A stretch of 61,249 nucleotides of DNA from Lachnospiraceae bacterium (GCA_017476665.1 JAFUZJ010000051.1:1-61249), one strand, 5' to 3'. Shown: positions 8,272 to 13,549, counted from the first letter of the stretch. Numbers and translations: made by a program. The notes: a model not told the origin generated them from the letters alone.

Positions 8272-9596
8272 TCAGTCACCTCCCCCGAGAGAAGCTCCTC
8301 AAAAATTGGTGTGAAATCGATATCTTTAATTGCACCATATCGCCCCACAAAATAATTTTTCATATAATCCTCTTGTTTGCGTACACCTTTTTTCCCAACT
8401 GTCCCAAAGTCCGACAACGCATAGAGAACACTCTGGTTTGTTTCCTCGTCTCGTTCCACGAATTTAATCTCGTCTCTTCTGAAAATATTGGAATTGAGGA
8501 AAATCGGATTGTGTGTGTTGAAGATCAACTGCGCATGCTTTTTATTAATGTCATCATTGTGAAATACATTGATTATACTCATCAGAGCCATTGGATGAAT
8601 GGAGGCATCGAATTCATCCACCACCAACACACTACCTGTCATAATTGCCCTGATCACCAATGGAAACATATTAATAAATCTCACTGTTCCGTATGATTCA
8701 AAAATATCCGCAGCAATCGCAATATTTGCCCCATTTTTTAAATTCTTAAAAAGAGAACATAATCTTGCTTCTGAATCTAATTCCGATTTAACATACCCTA
8801 CTGCATTTGAATTGATTCCAAATATTTTTGCGGCCTCATTTGTTGTCTTCTCCACATATACCATAACATTCTGTGGTTCAGAAAAACGCCTAACTCCATG
8901 AAGGGAATCGGCACGGTAAATAACCATAAATTTATTTGCAAACCAATCTACAATCATCTTAGCTAAATTTGCCGAAAAAGCCATTCGAAATCCATTCATC
9001 AGGAATAGTTCTTCATCATCCAAACTTGTATCTGCAAGTTCTTGCAAATCACTTGTTAATTGCAAAATATCAAAGTTAAGATACTTTTTAATAGAGCTGA
9101 GATCACCCGCTTTAATTACATTTGTACGCTGGAAAATTTCTATTCCATTAATCCATAAATTTTCTCGCTGCACACTCCTTTTTGCAGTCGCATCTGCAAA
9201 CTCCCCTAATTGAACGCAAAGCTCATATCGAATTCGCATGTCACTTTCAATAAATTCAATTGCAAACTCCACAGGTCTTTCTTCTCTCAACTGACTATTC
9301 GGAATAAGTTCCAACATTGTTGCTGCTGAATTTGGTGTATAAATCTCCTGGGTGTTCCGAATATTTCCACGCAGCACAATTGCTCGGAGCACATCCATTG
9401 CTCCTATTAGATTCGTCTTTCCCGATGCATTCGGTCCATACATGACAGAACTGCAAAGTCCCTTAACGGCTTTACCCTCAATTGTTTCTTTACAGACACT
9501 ATAATCCAACCCCTTTTGTTTTGGCGCTGCGGTCATTACAAAATCCGCCTCGTCTACAAAGGATTTATAATTGCTTGTCTTAAATTCCAGAAGCAT
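8268..9596 (-). CDS. AAA_15/21 (RloA/AbiLi-like) ATPase, copy 2
   Basis: 442 aa from the ATG at 9596, chosen because GGGGGA lies seven bases upstream; ATGs at 9602 and 9611 are too close to or ahead of that site. Walker A GPNASGKT is near 52, Walker B VVDEFDASIHP near 320, and NTHNPIFLN near 355. It resembles copy 1 in length and motif spacing but is clearly divergent, so the two pairs are paralogues or separate arrivals rather than a recent duplication. It is coupled to the intact RloB by a four-base overlap and has its own strong promoter. Predicted sensor/regulator of the effector. Confidence 0.88.
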   Translation of the reverse strand: MLLEFKTSNYKSFVDEADFVMTAAPKQKGLDYSVCKETIEGKAVKGLCSSVMYGPNASGKTNLIGAMDVLRAIVLRGNIRNTQEIYTPNSAATMLELIPNSQLREERPVEFAIEFIESDMRIRYELCVQLGEFADATAKRSVQRENLWINGIEIFQRTNVIKAGDLSSIKKYLNFDILQLTSDLQELADTSLDDEELFLMNGFRMAFSANLAKMIVDWFANKFMVIYRADSLHGVRRFSEPQNVMVYVEKTTNEAAKIFGINSNAVGYVKSELDSEARLCSLFKNLKNGANIAIAADIFESYGTVRFINMFPLVIRAIMTGSVLVVDEFDASIHPMALMSIINVFHNDDINKKHAQLIFNTHNPIFLNSNIFRRDEIKFVERDEETNQSVLYALSDFGTVGKKGVRKQEDYMKNYFVGRYGAIKDIDFTPIFEELLSGEVTE

Positions 9597-9641
9597 ACGC
9601 ATATCCCCCATTCTGCAATTTTCTTACAAAATCATACTTAT

Positions 9642-9670
9642 ATATTAGATAATATTCCGCAAAAAGTCAA
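9642..9670 (-). promoter_or_regulatory. Promoter of ATPase/RloB pair 2
   Basis: TTGACT (9665-9670) and TAATAT (9642-9647) on the minus strand are separated by exactly 17 bases. A short inverted repeat, TGCGC with GCGCA around 9673-9692, lies just upstream of the -35 and could be an operator. Confidence 0.7.
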
Positions 9671-9771
9671 TTGTGCGCTTTCTATTTTGCGCATTTTTTG
9701 CAAAATAATTCATTTTTAATATTATATATTGCATTTGACATGTTAACATTCTTGCGTTATCTTAAATAGCA

Positions 9772-9834
9772 AAGGGAAGCGGTTTATTTACCACTCGTCT
9801 GTTACCAGTCTTGAGTAGGCTAATCGCTTCCCTT
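9772..9834 (-). terminator. Nested hairpin at the downstream end of the tRNA array
   Basis: A perfect 10-bp outer stem (AAGGGAAGCG at 9772-9781, CGCTTCCCTT at 9825-9834) encloses an ACTC/GAGT stem and an inner CTG-GTAA-CAG hairpin with a GNRA-like loop. It follows the last tRNA by about 40 bases. T-runs flank it more clearly on the plus strand (after 9836), so it may stop transcription from either side, or be a small structured RNA rather than a plain terminator. Confidence 0.5.
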
Positions 9835-9871
9835 CGCATTTTTCTATTTACAATCTTTTTGTTATAAAGAA

Positions 9872-9943
9872 TACCCGCACCCCGAATCGAACGGGGACAT
9901 TGAGATTAGAAGTCTCATGCTCTCTCCATTAAGCCATGCGGGC
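9872..9943 (-). tRNA. tRNA-Arg(TCT)
   Basis: Cloverleaf of 72 bases: acceptor GCCCGCA/TGCGGGT (G-U at the end pair), anticodon loop CTTCTAA, T loop TTCGATT, discriminator A. This is the last unit of the array in transcription order. Confidence 0.9.
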
Positions 9944-9947
9944 ATGA

Positions 9948-10019
9948 CAGGCGTTGCGGGAATCGAACCCGCGTCTCCGGAGTCAGAGTCCGGTGTATTC
10001 ACCTCTATACAAAACGCCA
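9948..10019 (-). tRNA. tRNA-Gln(CTG)
   Basis: Acceptor TGGCGTT/AACGCCT with a U-U end pair, anticodon arm CCGGA-CTCTGAC-TCCGG, and discriminator G as usual for tRNA-Gln. It reads CAG. Confidence 0.88.
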
Positions 10020-10020
10020 G

Positions 10021-10114
10021 TGTCGATGCGGGGACTCGAACCCCAACTTTGCGGGTCGTAGCCGCACGGTCTATCCAAAGAAACGTTCTTTGTTTCTTTT
10101 TAGCCCACACCGAC
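10021..10114 (-). tRNA. tRNA-Arg(ACG) with a hairpin inserted in the D loop
   Basis: Acceptor GTCGGTG/CATCGAC, anticodon arm TGCGG-CTACGAC-CCGCA, normal T arm, discriminator A; 94 bases long. The D loop is swollen by a hairpin with arms AAAGAAAC and GTTTCTTT (forward 10079-10101). Removing it restores an ordinary D arm. Confidence 0.8.
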
Positions 10115-10119
10115 ATAAA

Positions 10120-10191
10120 AGTTCCCAGAGCGAATCGAACGCCCATCTGCTGGGTTGCAGCCAGCCGCCTTCACCTTTGGACTATGGGAAC
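10120..10191 (-). tRNA. tRNA-Cys(GCA)
   Basis: Canonical 72-base cloverleaf: acceptor GTTCCCA/TGGGAAC, anticodon arm GCTGG-CTGCAAC-CCAGC, and U73, the known cysteine identity base. Confidence 0.9.
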
Positions 10192-10197
10192 ATATAA

Positions 10198-10291
10198 CAG
10201 GCACTGTTGGAATTGAACCAACGTTTCCATGAGAAATGCTTGCATTTCTCTTAGTCAATGTCCGGCGCACTCACCATTGTGCTAAGTGCCA
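10198..10291 (-). tRNA. tRNA-Gln(TTG)-like with a hairpin in the anticodon stem
   Basis: Acceptor TGGCACT/AGTGCCT with U-U end pair and G73 mirror the tRNA-Gln(CTG) of this array. The anticodon side reads CCGGA-CATTGAC, giving anticodon TTG but A instead of U at position 33. The 3' strand of the anticodon stem is split after its first base by a hairpin with 9-bp arms GAGAAATGC/GCATTTCTC. Whether the mature RNA decodes is doubtful. Confidence 0.65.
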
Positions 10292-10295
10292 ATAG

Positions 10296-10384
10296 TTGTG
10301 ATGGAGAGAATCGAACTCTCATTGTCAGAGCTGCTATGCAGCTTTTCGTATCAGACGGATTTCCTACCATTGAAAGACATCACA
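10296..10384 (-). tRNA. tRNA-like unit, possibly Ile(GAT), with a hairpin in the anticodon arm
   Basis: Acceptor TGTGATG/CATCACA, D arm and T arm (GAGAG-TTCGATT-CTCTC) are clear, discriminator A. The anticodon side reads TCCGT-CTGATAC, like the Ile(TAT) unit of this array. After one stem base comes a hairpin AGCTGC/GCAGCT; rejoining around it gives a four-pair stem. Specificity is uncertain. Confidence 0.5.
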
Positions 10385-10385
10385 G

Positions 10386-10478
10386 CGCAGCTCCTGGGAC
10401 TTGAACCCAGACACCGAAAATAACCCGGCTACTCAGAGATTAGCAATCTCCTGCCTTACCAGTTAGGCTTAGAACTGC
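10386..10478 (-). tRNA. tRNA-Ser(GCT)
   Basis: Class II tRNA with long variable arm, anticodon arm GGAGA-TTGCTAA-TCTCT, acceptor GCAGTTC/GAGCTGC and G73. It begins two bases after the upstream unit's mirror end, so spacers here are almost absent. Confidence 0.88.
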
Positions 10479-10482
10479 ATGG

Positions 10483-10555
10483 GGTGACTGGAGGGACTCG
10501 AACCCGTAACCGGCGGAACCACAATCCGCTGCTCTACCATTTGAGCTACAGCCAC
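10483..10555 (-). tRNA. tRNA-His(GTG)
   Basis: Acceptor GTGGCTG/CAGTCAC, anticodon arm GCGGA-TTGTGGT-TCCGC, C73 as in tRNA-His. The base before the 5' end is T, so G-1 is not encoded. The T stem has two mismatches. Confidence 0.85.
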
Positions 10556-10557
10556 AG

Positions 10558-10647
10558 CGTCCGCAGGAGGACTTGAACCACCACACCGATTCTACCGGCT
10601 ACTCCCCGCTTTCCAAGCGGGTGCCTTACCATTAGGCTTATGCGGAC
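10558..10647 (-). tRNA. tRNA-Ser(GGA)
   Basis: Class II unit: acceptor GTCCGCA/TGCGGAC, anticodon arm CCCGC-TTGGAAA-GCGGG, long variable arm, G73. One mismatch in the T stem. Confidence 0.88.
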
Positions 10648-10658
10648 ATATATTAAAA

Positions 10659-10763
10659 CACCGTCTGAGAGATTCGAACTCTCACGCCGTTACCGGCTAC
10701 ACTGTACAAAAGACTTGCAAGCAAGTCTTTGAGACAGGCGGGCTACCATTACCCCAAGACGGC
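10659..10763 (-). tRNA. Class II tRNA-like unit with a hairpin over the anticodon loop
   Basis: Acceptor GCCGTCT/AGACGGT, G73 and a serine-like long variable arm are clear. The anticodon region starts CCTGT-CTCAAAG and closes with ACAG, but a hairpin with 10-bp arms AAAGACTTGC/GCAAGTCTTT lies between and borrows anticodon-loop bases. A literal anticodon CAA (Leu) conflicts with the serine-like body, so specificity is open. Confidence 0.55.
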
Positions 10764-10769
10764 ATACAA

Positions 10770-10841
10770 CAGACCAGCATGGACTCGAACCATGTCCTGC
10801 GGTTTTGGAGACCGCCGTGCTTCCATTGACACCACTGACCT
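10770..10841 (-). tRNA. tRNA-Trp(CCA)
   Basis: Anticodon arm GCGGT-CTCCAAA-ACCGC, acceptor AGGTCAG/CTGGTCT with two wobble pairs, G73 as usual for tRNA-Trp. Confidence 0.9.
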
Positions 10842-10845
10842 ATAG

Positions 10846-10951
10846 CACTGAGATGAGGGAAGCAGAAATAAATTTCTGCTGAACCCCCGGAACCCTGACC
10901 GGGTTCTCCGATTTTCAAGACCGGTGCATTCAGCCTCTCTGCCATCTCAGC
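10846..10951 (-). tRNA. tRNA-Ser(TGA) with a hairpin in the T loop
   Basis: Acceptor GCTGAGA/TCTCAGT, G73, anticodon arm CCGGT-CTTGAAA-ATCGG and a long variable arm fit tRNA-Ser. The T loop starts TTC and is then interrupted by a hairpin with 9-bp arms AGCAGAAAT/ATTTCTGCT (forward 10860-10879). Its 5' end abuts the stop codon of the XRE gene, so the mRNA and tRNA are probably one transcript cut by RNase P. Confidence 0.75.
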
Positions 10952-11176
10952 TTACAAATCCTTCGATACAACTATGTCATCCATCCTAACCCCAAATATT
11001 TCAGCAAGTATAAGCAGATTATCGATCGTGGGAAGATTCTTTCCATTTATCCACTTATATACTGGGTTTGGACTTGCGAATCCCATTATGGTCTGTATTT
11101 CTTTCACAGATATCCCCGTCAGCTCTTTTAGCTCGTTTATCCTTTCTCCCGTTGCTTTCACGTCTACCACAGGCAT
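10952..11176 (-). CDS. Small XRE-family (Cro/CI) DNA-binding protein inside the tRNA array
   Basis: 74 aa from the ATG at 11176, eight bases after GGAGG. The central part (ISVKEIQTIMGFASPNPVYKW) is a helix-turn-helix of the Cro/CI type, followed by a helix typical of small phage-like repressors (LLILAEIFGVRMDDIV). Its stop touches the 5' end of tRNA-Ser(TGA), and it is preceded by a terminator hairpin, a structured leader and a promoter (11193-11428). It may regulate the array or a lost mobile element; targets are unknown. Confidence 0.85.
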   Translation of the reverse strand: MPVVDVKATGERINELKELTGISVKEIQTIMGFASPNPVYKWINGKNLPTIDNLLILAEIFGVRMDDIVVSKDL

Positions 11177-11192
11177 CGCTCTTTCCTCCAAT

Positions 11193-11229
11193 AAAAAAAC
11201 CTTTTCGAACTCGACGAAATCCGAAAAGG
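11193..11229 (-). terminator. Intrinsic terminator/attenuator just before the XRE gene
   Basis: Arms CCTTTTCG (11200-11207) and CGAAAAGG (11222-11229) form an 8-bp stem, followed on the minus strand by seven Ts (11193-11199), then at once by the XRE ribosome site. The position between a promoter and its gene suggests regulated read-through rather than only the end of the upstream unit. Confidence 0.75.
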
Positions 11230-11260
11230 CTGCCCGACAGATATGGATATATAGCTATCT

Positions 11261-11368
11261 TCAAACTCTTAACCTCTCAGATTTCATGCGCACTCTAACA
11301 GACCATCTGCTAATTCGATGGCTGCGCTGTGATGAACATGAAATTTGACTGAAGTTAAAGTTTTTCAT
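11261..11368 (-). CDS. Possible 35-residue leader peptide, Arg/Ser-rich
   Basis: An ATG at 11368 follows AAAGG at about ten bases and opens a 35-codon frame ending at 11261. The peptide has seven Arg and eight Ser residues. It lies between the promoter (11400-11428) and the attenuator (11193-11229) and overlaps a folded element (11281-11344) with stems ATTTCATG/CATGAAAT, GCGCA/TGCGC and CCATC/GATGG. This is the layout of a translation-sensing leader, but coding is not proved. Confidence 0.35.
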   Translation of the reverse strand: MKNFNFSQISCSSQRSHRISRWSVRVRMKSERLRV

Positions 11369-11399
11369 CTCTGCTTTTCCTTTCCGTTTTGATATGTTT

Positions 11400-11428
11400 A
11401 TTATAATCGCAATAATTCCTTTTGTCAT
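11400..11428 (-). promoter_or_regulatory. Internal promoter of the tRNA array
   Basis: Minus-strand ATGACA (11423-11428) and TATAAT (11400-11405) are spaced by 17 bases, about 25 bases before the leader ORF. It would drive the XRE gene and the twelve downstream tRNA units. Confidence 0.65.
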
Positions 11429-11447
11429 TCTACCCTGGGTAGAAAAA

Positions 11448-11542
11448 TCGGGACATCCGGAATCGAACCGAAAACCTGCCGCGTATAAGACGGATGCTCT
11501 GCCAAAGGAAATCTTTGATTTCCTTTTTTGCGCTATGTCCCA
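11448..11542 (-). tRNA. tRNA-Ile(TAT) with a hairpin in the D loop
   Basis: Acceptor TGGGACA/TGTCCCG (U-G end pair), discriminator A, anticodon side TCCGT-CTTATAC-GCGGC giving anticodon TAT for AUA codons. Most bacteria read AUA with a modified CAT anticodon instead. The D loop carries a hairpin with 10-bp arms AAAGGAAATC/GATTTCCTTT (11505-11527); without it the D arm is ordinary. Confidence 0.75.
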
Positions 11543-11543
11543 A

Positions 11544-11616
11544 TGCCCGCACGGGGGCTTGAACCCCGAACCTTCAGATTAAGAGTCCGCTGCTCTACCA
11601 TTTGAGCTATACAGGC
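11544..11616 (-). tRNA. tRNA-Lys(CTT)
   Basis: Acceptor GCCTGTA/TGCGGGC, anticodon loop CTCTTAA, A73. The anticodon stem has one mismatch (GCGGA/TCTGA). Confidence 0.87.
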
Positions 11617-11637
11617 GTATCTGCAGTATCCTGCAAG

Positions 11638-11709
11638 TGCGCCTGGAGGGAGTCGAACCCACGATATACGGGTTAAAAGCCCGTTGCCATACCGCTTGGC
11701 TACAAGCGC
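11638..11709 (-). tRNA. tRNA-Lys(TTT)
   Basis: Acceptor GCGCTTG/CAGGCGC, anticodon arm ACGGG-CTTTTAA-CCCGT, A73. Canonical except for one T-stem mismatch. Confidence 0.9.
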
Positions 11710-11787
11710 ATATCTTTGATAATCTTCTGTTTTATGCTTATCTTCTGTTTTCGTTTCATCTTTCAAAATCTCCTCTGTACTTGATAG

Positions 11788-11861
11788 TGACGCAGGCAGG
11801 ATTTGAACCCGCAAAATGCGTATCTTGAGTACGCCGTGTCTTCCAGTTGCACCACTGCGCC
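11788..11861 (-). tRNA. tRNA-Leu(CAA) with a short variable region
   Basis: Acceptor GGCGCAG/CTGCGTC, anticodon arm GCGTA-CTCAAGA-TACGC, A73. The variable region is only about five bases, whereas bacterial tRNA-Leu is normally class II with a long arm. Confidence 0.82.
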
Positions 11862-11862
11862 G

Positions 11863-11937
11863 TACTCGCGATGGGATTTGAACCCATACTGTATCGGTTC
11901 TTAGCCGATTCTCTCTGCCAAATTGGAGTACGCGAGC
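11863..11937 (-). tRNA. tRNA-Leu(AAG) with a short variable region
   Basis: Acceptor GCTCGCG/CGCGAGT, anticodon arm ATCGG-CTAAGAA-CCGAT, A73. Class I shape despite a leucine anticodon. Confidence 0.82.
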
Positions 11938-11938
11938 G

Positions 11939-12013
11939 TACTCACGGCGGGATTTGAACCCGCACTGTCACGGTTCTGAGCCGTGTCCCTCTGCCAAGTT
12001 GGGGTACGTGAGC
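11939..12013 (-). tRNA. tRNA-Leu(CAG) with a short variable region
   Basis: Acceptor GCTCACG/CGTGAGT, anticodon arm CACGG-CTCAGAA-CCGTG, A73. Very close in body to the Leu(AAG) unit one base away, so the two probably arose by duplication. Confidence 0.84.
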
Positions 12014-12058
12014 ATAACGCGAACAAGCAGCCCTCAAACTAATGCCACATTGTCCTGA

Positions 12059-12133
12059 TACCCCCGGCAAGATTCGAACTTGCAACCCCGGCGTCTTAAG
12101 CGCCGTGCCTCTGCCATATTGGACCACGAGGGC
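12059..12133 (-). tRNA. tRNA-Leu(TAA) with a short variable region
   Basis: Acceptor GCCCTCG/CGGGGGT, anticodon arm CGGCG-CTTAAGA-CGCCG, A73, short variable region. This is the fourth consecutive leucine unit. Confidence 0.84.
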
Positions 12134-12205
12134 ATGATATTCCGTTATTCAGTTGCAAATATAATCGTAGTCGTAGCATTTTCATTCCTCCATATAATAT
12201 CTCGT

Positions 12206-12697
12206 TTATTTGCTTATCCTGTCTGCTATGGAACTTGCCGCATAGGAATCCGGTTTCACCCGGCAGTCATATCCACATGTCCTTATCCATCCTACCAAAC
12301 CCGGGATCAGTTCCTTAGTCTTTCCCTTTTCGGACCATCCGGCATCTATGTGTACAGAAAGCACCGTATTTTCCCTCAGTCCCTGATACTTTTCTCCCTC
12401 CAGCTTTTCTGCAAGATCCATGATGACAGACAAACTTCTGGACGTTTCCTCATTCAGTTTCCTGGCCACATCACTGATTCTTGGTATCATGGTTACCTCA
12501 TAAAAGAATATCCCGCCATGCCCTTCCTTGTATGCAACGATCACACTCACCACTTTGGTCTTGTCAAAATTCTGTGAGTCAGTCCCCACTGTAACCTGCA
12601 GTTCACCATCAAAGGTCTTGGTTCTGTTATGGAATTCAAGAATCTTCTCAGCGATCTGATCCATATTCAGTTTTCCATAAGTCTGACTCCGAAACAT
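12206..12697 (-). CDS. YkuK-like RNase H-fold protein (DUF458) inside the tRNA array
   Basis: 163 aa from the ATG at 12697, seven bases after AAAGGAG; an ATG at 12715 overlaps that ribosome site and is unlikely. The N-terminus (MFRSQTYGKLNMDQIAEKI) and the block TVGTDSQNF near 43 match the YkuK family, which has a ribonuclease H-like fold with a conserved Asp after the first strand. Function in the family is unproved; related proteins occur in phages and Firmicutes. A tRNA unit lies just upstream and tRNA-Leu(TAA) downstream, so it is probably co-transcribed and might act on structured RNA; that is inference. Confidence 0.8.
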   Translation of the reverse strand: MFRSQTYGKLNMDQIAEKILEFHNRTKTFDGELQVTVGTDSQNFDKTKVVSVIVAYKEGHGGIFFYEVTMIPRISDVARKLNEETSRSLSVIMDLAEKLEGEKYQGLRENTVLSVHIDAGWSEKGKTKELIPGLVGWIRTCGYDCRVKPDSYAASSIADRISK

Positions 12698-12723
12698 GAC
12701 CGGACTCCTTTCCATAAATTAAG

Positions 12724-12792
12724 CTCCCTCCCCGGGAATCGAACCCGGATACCGTGATTAACCAGTCCATCCTACCGCCCCATGAGAAGGAA
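12724..12792 (-). tRNA. tRNA-like unit, specificity unresolved
   Basis: A perfect T arm (CCGGG-TTCGATT-CCCGG) and acceptor TTCCTTC/GGAGGGA are present, but the anticodon arm folds only as ACTG-CGGT with an 8-base loop. It contains GTTAA, so Asn(GTT) or Leu(TAA) are both imaginable. It may be decayed. Confidence 0.4.
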
Positions 12793-12795
12793 TCG

Positions 12796-12855
12796 TTGAA
12801 GTCATAGGGTCCGATATTCTTGTAGATCAGATGGCTGCCATTACCCTATGCTTCA
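12796..12855 (-). other. Folded spacer between tRNA units
   Basis: The 60 bases between tRNA-Asp and the next unit fold as a three-way junction. A 13-bp closing stem (TGAAGCATAGGGT against ACCCTATG-A-CTTCA, one bulge) holds hairpins ATGG-CAG-CCAT and TCTGAT/ATCGGA. It is not a cloverleaf. Confidence 0.45.
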
Positions 12856-12856
12856 G

Positions 12857-12949
12857 CGCCCTGTACGGGATTTGAACCCGTGATCTCCAAAACTGCCTTG
12901 CAGTTTTTGTGACAAGGCAGGCGGGGACGGCCATCTCCCCTAACAGGGC
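12857..12949 (-). tRNA. tRNA-Asp(GTC)-like with an insertion in the anticodon arm
   Basis: Acceptor GCCCTGT/ACAGGGC, G73 and normal T arm. The anticodon side reads CTGCC-TTGTCAC (anticodon GTC), then extra bases before GGCAG. A hairpin with arms AAAACTGC/GCAGTTTT overlaps the 3' stem, so two folds compete. A Thr(TGT) reading is the alternative. Confidence 0.6.
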
Positions 12950-12955
12950 GTGAAG

Positions 12956-13038
12956 TGGACCGGGGAGGACTCGAACCTCCGGTGTTTCAGTGTGACGGGT
13001 TTACAGCCCGCTGCCCTCGCCGCTAGGCATACCGATCC
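12956..13038 (-). tRNA. tRNA-Tyr(GTA)
   Basis: Class II tyrosine type: acceptor GGATCGG/CCGGTCC, D stem TGCC/GGCA, anticodon arm GCGGG-CTGTAAA-CCCGT, medium variable arm, A73. Confidence 0.9.
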
Positions 13039-13149
13039 ATGTCTTCTCAACTATTTTTGTTTGTCAAATGCTTTTAAGTTTGTTGGGGCCAGGGGAAGCG
13101 CCAACTTCCTGAGCCCCTATTTGTATGAAATTGTTTCCCTATAGGGAAG

Positions 13150-13275
13150 TACTCCGTGCCGGATTTGAACCGAGCATCTCCGCCTTGAGAGGTCGCACGA
13201 GGTCCGGTGGACCTCGGAATGCGACGACCGTAATGAAATGAAGACCGACGGCGTAGCCAATTTGCCTAACGGAGC
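13150..13275 (-). tRNA. tRNA-like unit with a very large insertion, anticodon unresolved
   Basis: Acceptor GCTCCGT/ACGGAGT, D arm GGC/GCC and T arm CTCGG-TTCAAAT-CCGGC are visible, A73. About 75 bases lie between the D and T arms, including a hairpin GTCGCA/TGCGAC carrying CGAGGTCC/GGACCTCG (forward 13191-13224). CTCAAGG could be a leucine CAA loop, but no good stem supports it. Confidence 0.45.
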
Positions 13276-13280
13276 ATAAA

Positions 13281-13353
13281 TAGCACCTGCGGGAATTGAA
13301 CCCGTCTTTTCCAGCTTGAAGGGCTGGCGTCCTAGCCTTTAGACCAAGGTGCC
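13281..13353 (-). tRNA. tRNA-Glu(TTC)
   Basis: Acceptor GGCACCT/AGGTGCT, anticodon arm CCAGC-CCTTCAA-GCTGG, A73. Position 33 is C rather than the near-universal U. Confidence 0.82.
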
Positions 13354-13356
13354 AAG

Positions 13357-13485
13357 TGGGTGGTAACGGTACCGACCCATTCTCAAAAGGATTTGTTAAT
13401 CCTTTAGGATCTTCCAGATCCTTTGGTTCTGTCAGACCACCGCTTTCACAAAGCGGCCTTATCGCTTTTTGTAAGCTAACCACCC
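13357..13485 (-). tRNA. tRNA-like unit with GTG anticodon and a huge variable region
   Basis: Acceptor GGGTGGT/ACCACCC, D arm, anticodon arm CCGCT-TTGTGAA-AGCGG and a weak T arm (AATGG-GTCGGTA-CCGTT). About 56 bases between anticodon and T arms hold hairpins AGGATCT/AGATCCT and AAAGGATT/AATCCTTT. GTG would be His, but a canonical tRNA-His(GTG) exists at 10483 and C73 is absent here. This is the first unit of the array. Confidence 0.45.
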
Positions 13486-13549
13486 ATTGTTCCTTAAAGT
13501 GGCTACTTCTAAATCGTTCATGTCCCATTGTCTTCTCCTCCTGTTATTC

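Larger units (their letters stand above)
9872..13485 (-). other. tRNA array of about 25 tRNA and tRNA-like genes, many with inserted hairpins
   Basis: Back-to-back cloverleaf units are all read leftward. Confident specificities are Glu, Tyr, Asp, Leu x4, Lys x2, Ile(TAT), Ser x3, Trp, His, Cys, Arg x2 and Gln x2, plus unresolved units. None encodes CCA. About nine units have 11-75 extra bases that form their own hairpins. The hairpin sequences differ from unit to unit, so they are not copies of one element. An XRE gene and a YkuK-like gene are embedded, suggesting a phage- or plasmid-derived origin. Met, Phe, Gly, Pro, Val, Ala, Thr and a clear Asn are not seen. Confidence 0.85.

Noticed and set aside
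12801-12855. Amber-suppressor or pyrrolysine tRNA (a CTA triplet in a loop)
   Set aside because: The stretch folds as a three-way junction without acceptor, D or T arms; the CTA is not in a 7-base anticodon loop.
9862-13144. Many 60-100 codon frames on both strands across the tRNA array
   Set aside because: They read through tRNA genes, lack ribosome sites and have no family resemblance.
9872-13485. CRISPR array
   Set aside because: The regular units are tRNAs; repeats are not identical and no cas genes are present.
10021-13485. One mobile hairpin element inserted repeatedly in tRNAs
   Set aside because: The arms have different sequences in every unit and there are no target duplications; only the palindromic form is shared.
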